Shown piece by piece: positions 18,581 to 29,782 of a stretch of DNA of 64,000 nucleotides; the first letter of the stretch is position 1, and the number at the start of each line of letters is the position of its first letter. Origin of the DNA: Asparagopsis taxiformis (Eukaryota > Rhodophyta > Florideophyceae > Bonnemaisoniales > Bonnemaisoniaceae); the NCBI GenBank assembly GCA_030407315.1, contig JALQPE010000226.1:37998-101997 (forward strand). Reading direction: 5' to 3'. The position numbers and the translations under genes are program-made. The notes under the pieces are model-generated. The model saw nothing but the letters and a program-made list of their open reading frames with translations, ran no database searches and was not told the DNA's origin.

Positions 18581-19327
18581 TTATATATTTGGAGGTGGTT
18601 GTGGAGCGTCACAGATATTTAGGAGCTGCTTTAGTCGCGTGTAGTGTGGGCCTTTTAGCGGTTTCGTTAATATATCTGCGAGCATTTCTTGTGATGGGAC
18701 GTGTTGAAGGGTAATGTTTCTGCGCTGTATGTGTTCGCGGAGAAAGTGGTGGAGGAGGTCTATGAACTTCCGTTTCTTCATGGGTGCGGTATTGTTAGCA
18801 ATTGAGATTGCGGCTTGGTTTTCAATGTACAAAGTGGTTGGCTCTTCCGGTAGCGCCTGTAGTTCGTATAGTACGCGTCGGAGCCATTGTGTGTACTGGA
18901 CTGCGAGAGCTGCTGCTATGTATTCTGCTTCGCATGTGGAGAGGGCTTACATGGATTGCTTAATTGATAGCCATGCTATTGGGGAGCGATTTATAGTGTG
19001 GATTGCGCCACTTGTGGATTTTGAGTCCGTTTTGTCTCCTGCGTAGTCCGCATCTGTGTATGATTGGAGTGGTATGGATTTTGTGTTTGATGGCTTGTAT
19101 AGTATTCCCGTGGTGATAGTTCCTTTTAGGTAGCGAACGAGGTGCTTGAGGTGTCCCCGGTGGCGCTTGGTGGGACGGTTGTTAGCTGCTGCCAGTTTGC
19201 TTACGACGAAGCATATGTCTGGTCTTGTTGAGTCAGCGACGTAGCGTACTGTTCCGATGACTGTTTTGTATATCTCTGCAATCTCGGGGCATGGCTCATC
19301 TGTGTTGTCCGGGGCGTGGAGTGGAAC
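18581..19327 (-). pseudogene. Copia pol remnant: end of reverse transcriptase and RNase H
   Basis: On the minus strand the frame reads TVRYVADSTRPDI, YTDADYAGD (RNase H Asp), then a TAA stop at 18947-18949 directly before ALSTCEAEY (RNase H Glu), and continues in the same frame to YIENQAAI and ADILTKPLKG. Everything upstream of about the RT C-terminus is missing; the sequence is replaced at 19327 by the terminus of repeat arm A. The element is therefore truncated and carries one nonsense change. Confidence 0.8.
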
Positions 19328-21430
19328 GTCTGTGTTCTCGGAAATGGACGCGGACGTCCACAACCTCTAGTACACCTAGTATTACTAGGCGGACGTCCAT
19401 GTTCTCCAGTATTTTTGGATGTCCGCCTAGAACCGGACGTCCATGCGGTCTAGTACGTCTAGTATTACTAGGGCGACATTCATTGTTTCTAGTACCACGG
19501 ATGTCCCCCTCGGGATGGACTTCCGCCATGTCTATGTCCACCTAGGACGGGCGCCGGTTCAGAAATTCAAAAATTTCGACCCCAGAAATTTCTGCCGCCG
19601 TGCTCGACATGGATGTCCGCATCCATCACGGCGACCACTCTATTTTCCCTTGTCGGTCGACTCCAATTTCGTTTTTAATTTTTTCATCCTCTCGCTCACA
19701 CCCCCTTCCAGTTGGTGCTCACCTCCCCCGTACTGTACCTCGAACACCCCCAATACCACTCTAGCACGCATTTTCAGCTACCTATCCCCGCTTCCACGGT
19801 GCACACCTCCATTTCATACCTACTTTTCTGCTCTACCATACAGATTTCGTATAACCAGTCCTCATACTACCTCAGAATAGGGAAAAACACCCCCTGTCTC
19901 CTCGACCATGCTCTCCCCCATCACCTTTGAAACGTATTGTTCTTCAATACCCTCTCCCCTCTACCTTCAACCCCTCTCCTTCGCCCTCTCCACAAACTTC
20001 CCCTGCAGCTTACTCTTCCAAACTCTCACTCCCCATCCCGTACCCGACCTGCTCCACCCCTCCCTCCCTCAGCTGCTCCATGCCCCACGCCATCCGCATC
20101 TTCGATACCGTATACACCACCACCACTGGCCCACGCTCCCGCTCCCCCGCCGTCTCCCCAGAAACCTCCCCGCTCTGAACCACATATCAACCCCCCACTT
20201 CGCACCCTTCCTCCCACTCCCCTCCCTCCCCAAATACAATAACCCCCTTCTTCTCCATCACATCCCCACTTACCACAGCCAGAAAAGACGCCACCCCCTC
20301 CCCCTCTTTCTCCTCACTTTCCTAAAACCCCCTCCTCTCGGCGCCTTCAACCGCACCCTCCTACGGTCCCACCTAAACACCTCCTCCGCCCTCACTACCC
20401 CAACACCCCGCAGCGTCTCCCCAATCTCCATAATATGCTCGTCGGCACTCCTCTCCGAATCACACTCCAATCTAAACCCGCACTCCGTACATTTCCACCT
20501 CCCCCTGTACCATCCCAAGATTCCATCCCCCACAGAACACATCCTCATACCACAGAAGAATTTTCTTCCTCTCATACCTCATCCTTAAAACCTCCATCTC
20601 CTCCATGTAAATTTCGATGTAAATATTTTCTCTACTATACAATCTCAAACAAGTATGAGCCTATGCCTTTCCGCTTTGTCAACTCTGAATATTGGTACTC
20701 ATGTATTCATAAAATAGGGCCACCCACTTCCCTATCCCGTTCTGCAAGCTTTACAAACCACTAGACGCATACTCGACAACTATACAACAAAAACTACTCG
20801 CTATTTCAGACGACGCGGTACACAAGTAGCGTAGTCTCAACCTTCCGTGACGCCTTCCCTGATGCGTACAAGTGCGAAACACGTCAAAACGTATATCAGA
20901 AATGAGTGCGAGAGTTTTCTGCACAGAAGATGCTGAGCCACCAAATTGATTTTTCGGAAATTTTAGAATTTCTGGGCTGGCCAGCAATGCAATCGAGCTG
21001 GACATCCACCGGACGTCCATTTCAGGTTGGTCGTGAGAGAGTGGGACGGAACCATGATGAAACAAGGACCAAGACCTGTCCCTGACGTGTTGAGCCTGAA
21101 ATCGACCCTTCGTGAGACGCGATTTTGGCTTACAGTTGGTGCTTATAGAAGCCAGTGATAGCCCCGATCTGGGCGGCGGTCGGTTCCTGGGGCCGTTGTG
21201 GCCAAATTAGACACCTTGATTTGAATTGAAATTTGGGCTATTCTCAAAAACATGCACATATGAACATGTTTTTGAGATGGGGGTGTGCCGTACGGCACAA
21301 ATTGACCGCCCAAATCGATGTTTTTTGCAATATTTTTTTCTGCCCGAAATTGTAGAATTTCTGGGCTGGCCAGCAATGCATCTGAGCTGGACATCCACCG
21401 GACGTCCATTTCAGGTTGATCGTGTATCGT
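19327..21430 (+). repeat. repeat arm A: transposon-like terminus with subterminal hairpin motifs
   Basis: The arm starts CGTCTGTGTTCTCGG and matches, in reverse complement, 40050-42204 (arm C). The first 240 bp contain repeated CTAGTA...TACTAG inverted motifs and GGACGTCC palindromes, as expected for subterminal transposase-binding repeats. A pyrimidine-rich stretch (19680-20760) gives long but meaningless Pro-rich frames. A half unit (20950-21040) and a full copy (21225-21420) of the roughly 190-bp dispersed unit end the arm. No target duplication links the outer ends of arms A and C. Confidence 0.75.
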
Positions 21431-21692
21431 GCACGTCCACCCATTACCGGAAGCAAGTAGGCGATGAAGCACGTACAAACCCAATTGTTCTGCTATTTCT
21501 AGCATAGACCATCGAGTCTAGAGATGTGAGGGAATCGTCCTGGAAATCATGCTCCAGCCCACGAGGGAATGGACAATCTAGTTTGAAAGCATGGAACGGA
21601 AGTACATTATAGTAGGTTCATAGATTGAGAGTGATAAAGGAGATGATTATATTCTCGATAATTGTTTCCTAAAGTAGTTGTTGTTAAGCTAT
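21431..21692. other. spacer between arm A and the decayed ParB-like gene
   Basis: No repeat or frame seen; probably 3' flanking sequence of the minus-strand gene. Confidence 0.3.
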
Positions 21693-22463
21693 CTAGCCGT
21701 CGGAAAACTGTTCTTCCTCTTCGTCCCCATCATAATACTGAATTTGATATTCAGGATCTCCCGGCAGAATAGGCATCAACGGGACCCCACTAATTGTGTG
21801 GGCTATAGGCTTGCGTTCTGGCTTGCGTTCTGTCGTCTTCATCCGCACCATTCCGAGCTGCCCTGTCTTCGGCCTACGATCTTTCTTGACCGGGATGGGA
21901 ACAACTGTCTTGTGGCGAACATGGACAGGTGCCGGTTGACTTTGCCTGGCAGACCGGCGCGGAGCATTGGGGATTACTTCTTCTTCGAATCCCAACTGCC
22001 TGATGAAACCAAACGAAACATTGTCGGGAATCGGATACGACGCATTCCTGAAATACGTGTGATACCTCGTTGTCGTGTGTGACACAACTCTGTCGACATG
22101 CCCTGCCCCGGCATGTTGTACATGGCCGTGACCGATGAAGACTGAACGTGGCGGAACGATTACCTTCTTCAGCTTCATCGTCTTGGCGTACATATCTAAT
22201 TCCAGCGCTTTGGAAAAGACGTACTTGTGGGACCCTGGACACACCCAGATAGGGAATGGGTCATCTCCGTTGGCAATAACAAAGTAACCCGGAAGTTGAT
22301 CTTTGCGGTCGCGAGGAGGAACAGGGAAATCATTGTGTGGGACCTGCCGAGGACACCCCTTCCCGTTATCAAAAACTGTCCCCCAGATGCCGGCATGACA
22401 AGTTTTTCTCCCGGCAAGCCGCACTCCTCCAGCCCTATCAGCCGGACAAGGATTCCCAACCAC
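21693..22463 (-). pseudogene. C-terminal catalytic part of a decayed ParB-like/2OG-oxygenase gene
   Basis: This frame is shifted relative to the preceding segment (crossover about 22330-22390). It encodes the metal-binding core of a 2-oxoglutarate/Fe(II) oxygenase: RQVPHNDFPVP (H-x-D), then VCPGSHKYVF, VPPRSVFIGHGHVQHAGAG (distal His) and a following Arg. These align in order with PHLDF, RPRSHAFL and CRGDLEHSGPGW of the intact gene at 46283-49879. The tail (about 90 residues, Arg/Lys/Pro-rich, ending in an acidic DGDEEEEQ) is not seen in the intact copy. The metal-binding residues are still encoded, so decay is by frame loss rather than active-site change. Confidence 0.7.
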
Positions 22464-23752
22464 ACATCCAGCAGGGCTCGCCGCGTCACAAACTTGAACC
22501 GGTCGATATGCGTCTCATCGTTCTCGGCATAGTCAACCAGGCAGTGGCGCGTAGACGTGAAGCGAGCCCTCCCCTCATTCCGGTTCTTCTCATCTGTTTC
22601 ATCGTCCCCCGTATTGACAATGGGACTCCACAGCTGCCGGTTCCCAGGGTCCTTGTGCACCTGCTCCCCCTCCCATGTTCCCAAGAAGTACCGAAACAAT
22701 TCCTGGTTAGGAATTTCTTCCATGAGACCCAAGTCAAATGGGAACTTGTCCGACGCATCGAGGTAGCTTACATCCGCGAAATTGTGCATCACCGTATACC
22801 CTCGCTCATTGATTTCCGTTCGGCAATTGTGGAAGTACGCCATACCAGTGCCGGCCTCATACGAATCCTTCCAGCTTGTAGACATTCGCGCAACCTGGGC
22901 GAAGTCCAGCCTCTAGGGTAGAAACGTCGATGTAGGCTCACACATCGCCTTGGCAGCCATCTTCCACGCTGCGAAAAACATCGGATAGATGGTGTCGATC
23001 TCCAAAACAAGATGACGAGCCCGATGTTGTTCCGGAATATGCAGCCCCTCAAACACAGGGTCCATCGCCACTTGCTTCAAATACCTCACCTCTCTGCCCT
23101 CCTCATCGATTTCCACACTCTCCAATAACAACCTGAGCTCAATCGGAGGCAGACAGCCAACCCTCACCGATGCGATGACGTCCGCGGGACGCTGCGCCAG
23201 ATGATGCCCTTCGGCTCGGTCTTTGACTTCGAAATCGTCAGGAAGAGATGGCATACGGTCGTCGAACAGGAGGTCGTGTTCAGAAGGAGAGTCACGAACG
23301 ATGTAACCGTCTTCATCGACTTCCACTCCTTCCGGAACAGTGAATGTAATTGTCACTTCGCGGACCCCCTTGCTTTCGACTTGGCCCTCGTCTGCACCGT
23401 TTTTGTCTTCCTCGTCCGAAGCGGTATGGACAGATTCTTGGTTGGAGGGAGTCGCACCAGCACGTTGGTTATCTTGGGGGACAATCTCAACAGCAGAATC
23501 GGGGGAACGGGCGGAGTCTTCGTCACCCTCATCACCGGAAACAGTGGCTTGTTGTTGATCGGTGGGTTTATCAACAACGGCCTGCTCTTCTTCCTCGAGG
23601 CGTGTGCTCCCCGTCGAGCGAAGTCGCTGTGAACGGCGGCGGATGCCATGCGAAGCAGGCTCATGTTCGACATTTCGCTGCTTCTTGTGAGTGAGTCTCA
23701 CATTGGCAGCAGAAGGGCGGCGTTTGCGTCGAGCCTTAGTCTTCTTCTTCAA
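22380..23752 (-). pseudogene. linker and first half of the oxygenase in the decayed gene
   Basis: The frame follows directly after the ParB-like segment but in a different phase; the change is at about 23750. It encodes a Lys/Arg-rich stretch (KKKTKARRKRR), an acidic disordered linker, a region with EVDEDGYIV, then a TAG stop at 22913-22915. It continues in the same phase with LDFAQVARMSTSW...AYFHNC and a block preceding the oxygenase core that aligns with 'ERARARLDSLGYVV...' of the intact gene. Lesions are thus one frameshift and one nonsense codon in this part. An intron could explain the first change, but no convincing splice sites were seen. Confidence 0.6.
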
Positions 23753-25647
23753 TGTCGGATTGAAAACTCTTTCAAGTTCGTTTCCAAATCCTGTAAACGT
23801 GTGGTTCTCCGTCGCATTCGAACCTCACTGCTCCGGTCGTCCCCTCTATACATTGCAATGGCATTGGTGAGATGCCATTGCAACTCCTTCGGCTGCTTAA
23901 CCGACCCAATTGCCATCTCTGTGCTCAGAAACGACTTGCGCATAATACTCTTTGGGCGCCCATACGCAGCGTACAGAGAATTTGCTATTGCAGTCACGCG
24001 ACGGACGTATGTATAGAAGTCGTTCACGTCAAAGCGTCCATCCGGACGTCCACCATGAGCAGGATTCAAGTACTCCGAAAGACCACGCAAGACGAAGACA
24101 AAGTTTTCTTCCAGCAACTCGCGCACTATCTTGTGGTCCAGGTGCGTTATCCCAATCTCGTTGCGGCGCTCAGAATTGTTCAGCTCACGCAACACGTCGT
24201 CGAGAACAGGATGCTTCAGCGTTGCTATAGCCAAACGCGTCCACCGCCGGGCCGTGTTCGTTGAATTCATCATCCCCATGAACTGCGCCTCGAACAATGT
24301 TCGGATGACATCAGACTCACGCAAGTCGCCAGCGTTTTCCACGTTATTTGCAACAGCATTCGTACGGATGAACTGCTGGATGGACGACAAGATTCGAACC
24401 AGGGAGCGCTCCGTCAGTTGCGTCCCAGTCGTATGGTTCGACTCTGCACTCTTGTGGATGATCTCATGAGGCTGAAGATCACTGTCGTCCTTGCGGCGAA
24501 GGTAGTACACATCCAGAGGCTGAGTAACCCAGCGCAAGCGGTTTGCGTCCTGTGGCAGCTTGGTTCTGTGCATACGGGTGAGGCGCGTGAAGTCCTCCGC
24601 AATGCTATGCATAGCATTGAGACGATGCAGTCCGTCGATCACGGTCACGTTCGCATTGGCATGGAATTTGCCATTCTGGAACAGACGCGTGTCGGCGGGC
24701 AGATGCGTATTCTGCGACCTCAGCACCGTCACAGTGATACGCGAAGAGCTCACATACCCCACAGCCAACATATTGTTGCGCAGGTCCTCCACGTGGTCTT
24801 CTTTCACATCCCGAAGAGTCACGGCCGGTTCCACTAGCTGCCTCACCAACACAGTCGCTCCTTCTCCGACGTAATCCGACGTCACAAACTTGGGCACCAT
24901 AATTTGCGTCCCCTGCTGCTCACGAATGCTTTCCGCCACCTCCGGTTCGTCGTCCACCTCGGTTACGTCCTGCGTAGTAGCTTCGGTGACGTTGGAGCGA
25001 GCAGGGTGCTTCGTGCCTCCACTGGAGGGTTTTGCAGAGCGAGCAGGGTGCTTCGTGCCTCCATTGGAGGGTCTTGCAGAGCGAGCAGGGCGCTTCGTGC
25101 CTCCCGAAACCGGAATGGAGCGTGCTGGATGCTTCGTACCCCCCGAACCAGTGATTTCGCCTGCTGGACCGGTACTGGGCATCCGTCCCGAGCTGGCCTG
25201 GTTCGTCGCTGCGTTGAAGTTTGACGCTGCAGCAGGGGTACGAATGTCGCTAGGGCCATCCTCCGCAGCGGGGCGCATCATCCGAGTATCCCAAGGGTAA
25301 AACGCCGCAGCGTATGCTCCACCCATCGTCTCCGGCGGTCCCTCGGCGCCATCAAACATGTACGGGAACGGGAGGTCCTTGAACTTGTCCTTAGTCGCAA
25401 TGTTGCGCACGACGATATAGTCCGCCTCGTCGGTTTCCGGCAGCTTGTGGTTGTGCAGCGTGCGCGGAAGGCCAACATCGCCACCAGCAGTGCTCACCGA
25501 AGCTGTCCCAATATGCACAGCCGCACCGTCCACGTCCGCAAACAAATTGACATCGACGCCGCGCTTGAGTCCGCGCGACTCCGCTGACGCGCTCACTTGA
25601 TCGCCGCAAACCGTTGAAAACAAACTGCTGAAATGCGTATCCGCCAT
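23749..25647 (-). CDS. ParB-like N-terminal segment of the decayed ParB/2OG-oxygenase gene
   Basis: Starts at an ATG (25645-25647) in good context and reads 632 codons before losing frame at 23749. Residues 1 to about 140 are low in motifs. About 145-225 hold tandem GGTKHPARS-type repeats. From about 255 there is a ParB/Srx-like domain with the signature VTVIDGLHRLNAM (the D-G-x-H-R loop of the ParB nuclease/nucleotide-binding fold). Helical sequence follows, ending near a (V/L)RELLEENFVFVLRGLSEYL stretch. The protein is similar in layout to the intact gene at 46283-49879 but quite diverged, so it is a paralogue rather than a recent copy. Alone it could still make a ParB-like protein without the oxygenase. 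Confidence 0.65.
   Translation of the reverse strand: MADTHFSSLFSTVCGDQVSASAESRGLKRGVDVNLFADVDGAAVHIGTASVSTAGGDVGLPRTLHNHKLPETDEADYIVVRNIATKDKFKDLPFPYMFDGAEGPPETMGGAYAAAFYPWDTRMMRPAAEDGPSDIRTPAAASNFNAATNQASSGRMPSTGPAGEITGSGGTKHPARSIPVSGGTKRPARSARPSNGGTKHPARSAKPSSGGTKHPARSNVTEATTQDVTEVDDEPEVAESIREQQGTQIMVPKFVTSDYVGEGATVLVRQLVEPAVTLRDVKEDHVEDLRNNMLAVGYVSSSRITVTVLRSQNTHLPADTRLFQNGKFHANANVTVIDGLHRLNAMHSIAEDFTRLTRMHRTKLPQDANRLRWVTQPLDVYYLRRKDDSDLQPHEIIHKSAESNHTTGTQLTERSLVRILSSIQQFIRTNAVANNVENAGDLRESDVIRTLFEAQFMGMMNSTNTARRWTRLAIATLKHPVLDDVLRELNNSERRNEIGITHLDHKIVRELLEENFVFVLRGLSEYLNPAHGGRPDGRFDVNDFYTYVRRVTAIANSLYAAYGRPKSIMRKSFLSTEMAIGSVKQPKELQWHLTNAIAMYRGDDRSSEVRMRRRTTRLQDLETNLKEFSIRH
25001..25150 (-). 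repeat. in-frame tandem repeat encoding GGTKHPARS units
   Basis: Four to five copies of a unit of about 40 nt within the ParB-like coding segment. Each encodes GGTK(H/R)PARS plus a variable linker. The basic repeats may bind nucleic acid. Confidence 0.7.
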
Positions 25648-25931
25648 GGTTGTTGAGTTGGAAAGGAAAAAGAGATGGTTGACATTGACGTATTGGAGTG
25701 ATGTGGATGGTATGTTTCACGTTAAGTTGAAGAATGGTCGTGAACGCCAATCGCTGGAAATAATAACACAATACAACCGAAATTTTGTTAGGTACACGCC
25801 TATCGTGACCGCTGGAATGCAAGAGAGGCAATCGAGATGTGAGTGTCCGTTCGGAACGGGCCCGAGTCGGGCTCTCGAAACCTGACGAGGTGGCGTGAAG
25901 CAGGCAGTTTCCTTGATGTGTAATGTGTTAA
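25648..25931. other. upstream region of the decayed ParB-like gene
   Basis: No gene. Presumably held the promoter of the minus-strand gene; no clear TATA box seen. Confidence 0.3.
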
Positions 25932-26170
25932 AATTACAGCTGTCAAGCTAGACGGCTTTTGGGGCGGCTGCGAGCACCCCTTTATCCGGGGAACACCCTG
26001 ATTTGAGTTAAAATTTGGGCTATTCTCAAAAACATGCACATGTGAACACGTTTTTGAGATGGGGGTGTGCCGTACGGCACAATCGACCCGCTGAAATCGA
26101 TGTTTTTTACAATATTTTTGCTGCCCGAAATTCTACAATTTCTGGGCTGGCCAGCAATGCAATAGCTATC
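25932..26170 (+). repeat. dispersed repeat unit with AATTACAGCTGTC extension
   Basis: A full copy of the roughly 190-bp unit, preceded by about 65 bp that begin AATTACAGCTGTC and include CGAGCACCCC. The same extension plus unit occurs in inverted orientation at 63455-63706, and nowhere else in the window, making the two an inverted terminal pair 37.8 kb apart. Confidence 0.75.
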
Positions 26171-26401
26171 TGCTCTAAACCGATTCTAACAAGCAGAAAG
26201 AATCCTCTCCTTCATGACGATGCTCTCGAATTGAGTGCAATGCAACGGTCTCCCTCCAAGAGAACGACAAAGCATCGTCTTTTCCAAGGCATTTCCGTAC
26301 GAAAAATAATCGAAAAACATATTTGACTTTAACCTAACAGCTATCGCGAGCACCGTACTCAGCTATATTTCCTCTGTAATTTCCTTCCTCCAACCAATGA
26401 A

Positions 26402-26480
26402 TAGCCGCTTGGTCACAGGCTTAAAAGCCTTCCACTATCTGTCCTATCCATCGAAGAGGGTTCGATCCAGGCCTTGATGG
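26402..26480 (+). other. tRNA-like sequence with A-box and B-box similarity
   Basis: TAGCCGCTTGG resembles a tRNA A box and GGTTCGATCC a B box about 55 bp later, the spacing of a class II (Leu/Ser-type) tRNA. CTTAAAA lies where an anticodon loop would be. Acceptor and anticodon stems do not pair properly, so this is not a functional tRNA. A tRNA-derived SINE head or a tRNA pseudogene are possible. Confidence 0.25.
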
Positions 26481-26631
26481 GTGTGCAACCCGAGAAATTG
26501 AAAATGGAACATATTGCGACAGAGACGAGATGTCATTCTCTTTCGTTTAATTTTTTTTAACAAGATTCTAAACGTCTACGGAGCGGAACAAACCCTATGT
26601 CGTCCGTCCGTTTTCAGCCCGGAGAGATGTG

Positions 26632-26995
26632 GATGTAAGGTAAGACGCAGTGGTGATGTTGTGTTGATTCCCACAGACGGATGTGGAGGAGGTGGCTACG
26701 GAGGAAGCCTGGAGAACTTCTCCGGTACTGACATCTCACATGTTGAGAACATGTGAGATGTCAGTACCCATGGATGAGAAGAAACACATGTTCAGGTCCG
26801 GTTCGGATATTGTTGCCATTAACGGAGGCGGAGGAGGCGGCTACGGTGGAAGCCTGGAGAACATGTGACTCACATCTCGGAGATGTCAGTACCCATGGAT
26901 GAGAAGAAAAGCATGTTGAGGTGCGGTTCGGATATTCGATCCATTAACGGAGGTGGTGGAGGAGGCTATGGTGGAAGCCTGGAGAAGAATAGAAT
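26632..26995 (+). repeat. three tandem units with a Gly-rich coding-like core and an internal perfect hairpin
   Basis: Units of about 120 bp each contain a core that reads NGGGGGGYGGSLE (last two copies) or DGCGGGGYGGSLE (first), preceded in two copies by MSVPMDEKK. The core is open in all three but frames do not join into one ORF. A perfect inverted repeat with 21-bp arms and a 3-bp loop lies at 26724-26768. Confidence 0.55.
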
Positions 26996-27284
26996 AGTCC
27001 TATACCCATGGATCACAAGAAAACGTTGTTGGGCTCCTTTTCGAAGCCCATTCGTCTCTTGAATAAATTTAGCACCCAAATCATATACGATTGCCGAGTT
27101 GACACCCCGTATGTCTCGTTGGTAGAAATAGCAGGGGTTCCACCACTCAGCTGGCGGGAAGTAGTTACTGATTATATGAGATATGGCTTAGCTCCCGCCA
27201 AAACCGATAGCTCTGGGCTCAGGTTCTCCAAATGTGGTTATACGAATGTGTTCTGACAATGCTAGAAGACGAATATCTGCATCC

Positions 27285-27465
27285 TGATTTGAATTAAAAT
27301 TTGGGCTATTCTCAAAAACATGCACATGTGAACATGTTTTTGAGATGGGGATGTGCCGTACGGCACAATCGACCGCTGAAATCGATGTTTTTTGCAATAT
27401 TTTTTCTGCCCGAAATTGTAGAATTTCTGGTCTGGCCAGCAATGCATCTGAGCTGGACATCCCCA
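27285..27465 (+). repeat. stand-alone dispersed repeat unit
   Basis: Copy of the roughly 190-bp unit: hairpin CTCAAAAACATG/CATGTTTTTGAG, palindrome GTGCCGTACGGCAC, GAAATT-TAGAATTTC, ending near GAGCTGGACATCC. The usual GGACGTCC end is replaced after ACATCC. Confidence 0.75.
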
Positions 27466-28440
27466 TGTTCAGTGGCCGTCCGGATGTCGCTCACCTGGTA
27501 AGCGTGATGCACCTCTGACAATCTATGTGACTGGCGGCCGTGCAGTACAACACTTAAGGGCAGGGAATCACAATCTTTTTAAAATTTTTTCTCTACCACG
27601 TATCCGTCACAACTTATTACCTACACCGGTTACGGGTTTCAAGACCTTTCCAGTGCTGTGTACACAGCATAAGCAAAAATAGAGAATATTCCATGGAAAA
27701 TGCCGTATTGTACAGTAGAACTAGTCACCATATTTTAGCGGAACGCCCATCCCCAACGTTTGGATAAGGCCCATCGAAAAAAATGTAAAAAATCATGGGC
27801 TGAGACCAGCACGGCGATTTTGTTTTACAGTAGGCAGGAACCAAGCAGAACTATGGTGTGGCCGTGAGGTGATGGCTGAACCATGTACGGAAGGACACGT
27901 AGGGATGGAAATGAACCACGTCCATATATGAGCAGGACAGCGGGTTGACTAGAACGGGCCAAGTCACGCAGGCACGAACTGTTGGAATGGAACCAGTACT
28001 GTATATGGGTATAGTTAGATATGGGGTGCACCGTGACTGCGATATGTGGTGGAAGGTGCAGAGAGATTCGTAGAAATAAACTATAAAATATAATGGGCAC
28101 ACCGTGACGGTCCGGTGTCTGAAACCAGGCGTAAGCAGCACTCGCTGAATGGACGGTGACCAAAGTATGATTATTGTATTCATTGGAATAATTCCAGAGT
28201 AGGTGACTTTTTGCTCATGGGACGTGACCAAGCTGACTTGTGGAACTGGCCAAACGATAATTTGGAAAGGGACCATTGACTGGGCATGTACGGCCCAAGG
28301 CAAAGCGCGGTTAGTTTCCAAACTACAGTACTGTGTAAAGCCCGGATATATTCTATTATCACACCTGCTCGTGACACTGGAATTATTCCACTGTGGAGCA
28401 CTGTAATGGGTACGGTTCACTTCCACTGGATGTAGTGGTT
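27466..28440. other. no gene seen
   Basis: Long minus-strand frames at 27851-28516 have no ATG-led conserved motif and overlap the 45-bp repeat; I treat them as chance. No other structure recognised. Confidence 0.35.
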
Positions 28441-28575
28441 GTACCGTCGGGTTGGCGTGGACCATGTTTACTGGGTAGAGTAGTTGTACCGTCGGGTGGG
28501 CATGGTCCATGTCCACTGGGTAGAGTGGTTATACCGGTGGGCGCTCTGGGTAGAAACTGAAAGGTAGAATGGGCG
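28441..28575. repeat. 45-bp tandem repeat, three copies
   Basis: (G/A)TACCG(T/G)CGGG-type starts at 28441, 28486 and 28531, each followed by ACTGGGTAGAGT-type sequence; the third copy degenerates. Confidence 0.65.
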
Positions 28576-29672
28576 GCACATCGCACTTTTGCGGAGAAAC
28601 TGCAGGACGGATAGGTCTGACTGAAACGATATCTAGGAAGAATGGAAATCTGGATAGGGATAAAGAATTAGACTAGGGTGCAGCCAGTAGCGGGCACGCA
28701 AGATTTACGATATGGTGTAGTGGATATGGAATAGGTAAATGGGCAGCTAACGCCAAAATTTTAACGACATGAAGATCATCTGTACACTGCACTAAGGAAC
28801 TATGAACTACGCTACCATGGTAGACACTAAACGGCAAAACGCTAGCTCTACATAAAGTAACTACAAATACATATAGGCATGAAAAGAGAGATGAGGGGAA
28901 GCCAGAAATTTCTGTTGGCACCTGGAAGGAAAAGAAAAGATGAATCAATGGTTAGTGCTAGGAATGTAACTTCATCAACGCTAGAAGCATGATTAGAAGC
29001 GAGAGAACATACCGTTGATAGTGCAGCCAGAGCTTTAGTAAACGTATTGTAGAGAACCCAGAAACTTCTGCTGGCACAGAGATGGAAAGAAGTGGATGAC
29101 ACAGTGGTTAGTGCTAGAAACGGTATGCCAAAAGCTCGATTAGAAGTTAGAAAACGTAGTAATGACAGTAGCCCTGGAGAAAGACGAAACAGAAAGTAGG
29201 AAAGGCAGCAAAGTACGTTAGCAGAAGAACAACGAAGAACCGCAGAAAAAGACAGTGGGAGGAATGGATAAAAGACTAAATGAGCTGGAAAACCTTATCG
29301 AAGGATGAGGCCGCGGGGCGGAACCACATCCGTAGGGATGCGATTGCACACCGCGACCCCATCCTGCGTAGGTGGTGTGCTCCATGCGACAGGCGATGAC
29401 GATGGCGCTTAGCGTGACGCAAGCCTTAAATACTGCTGCAGAGTGAGCCCAGAGGTCGCGTATTTCACTTGCGTAGTGAGAAAGCGCGCGCTTTTCGTAC
29501 TGACAAATCAGAGACAAATCATCGATGATTCATGGACACGGCATGGACTCGAGATGGACACGTCATGGACACGTCATGAACTAGAACACTGGCGTATAGC
29601 TGCACGCTTGTGAGCGGAAACGTGTATTGCAGGCTAAGGAGCCAATGATGAAAAATTAGAAAAAATGACTAG
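28576..29672. other. no gene seen
   Basis: Purine-rich intergenic sequence. Two similar stretches (28900-28970 and 29050-29130, sharing CAGAAA.TTCTG.TGGCAC) suggest an old local duplication. A short ATGGACACG-type tandem lies at 29531-29580. Confidence 0.35.
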
Positions 29673-29782
29673 TTACTGCAGTAAAAAGTGATCTAGGAAG
29701 ATGCATTTGGTAGATCATTTTTTACTGCAGTAAGAAGTGATCTAGGAGGATGCATTTGGTAGATCACTTTTTACTGCAGCAC
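29673..29782. repeat. foldback repeat: two tandem hairpins with TTACTGCAGTAA junctions
   Basis: CTGCAG at 29676, 29725 and 29774 (49-bp period). Between consecutive sites, arms of the type GTAAAAAGTGATCTA pair with TAGATCA(C/T)TTTTTAC around a GATGCATTTGG loop. Each period is a near-perfect hairpin and the whole is a head-to-tail duplication. Confidence 0.7.

Noticed and set aside
19908..20588. Long Pro/Leu/His-rich frames in arm A and the matching frames in arm C
   Set aside because: They are open in several phases at once because the DNA is pyrimidine-rich; no ATG context or motif.
27851..28516. 221-codon minus-strand frame
   Set aside because: Overlaps a 45-bp tandem repeat, has no recognisable motif, and competing frames are open alongside.
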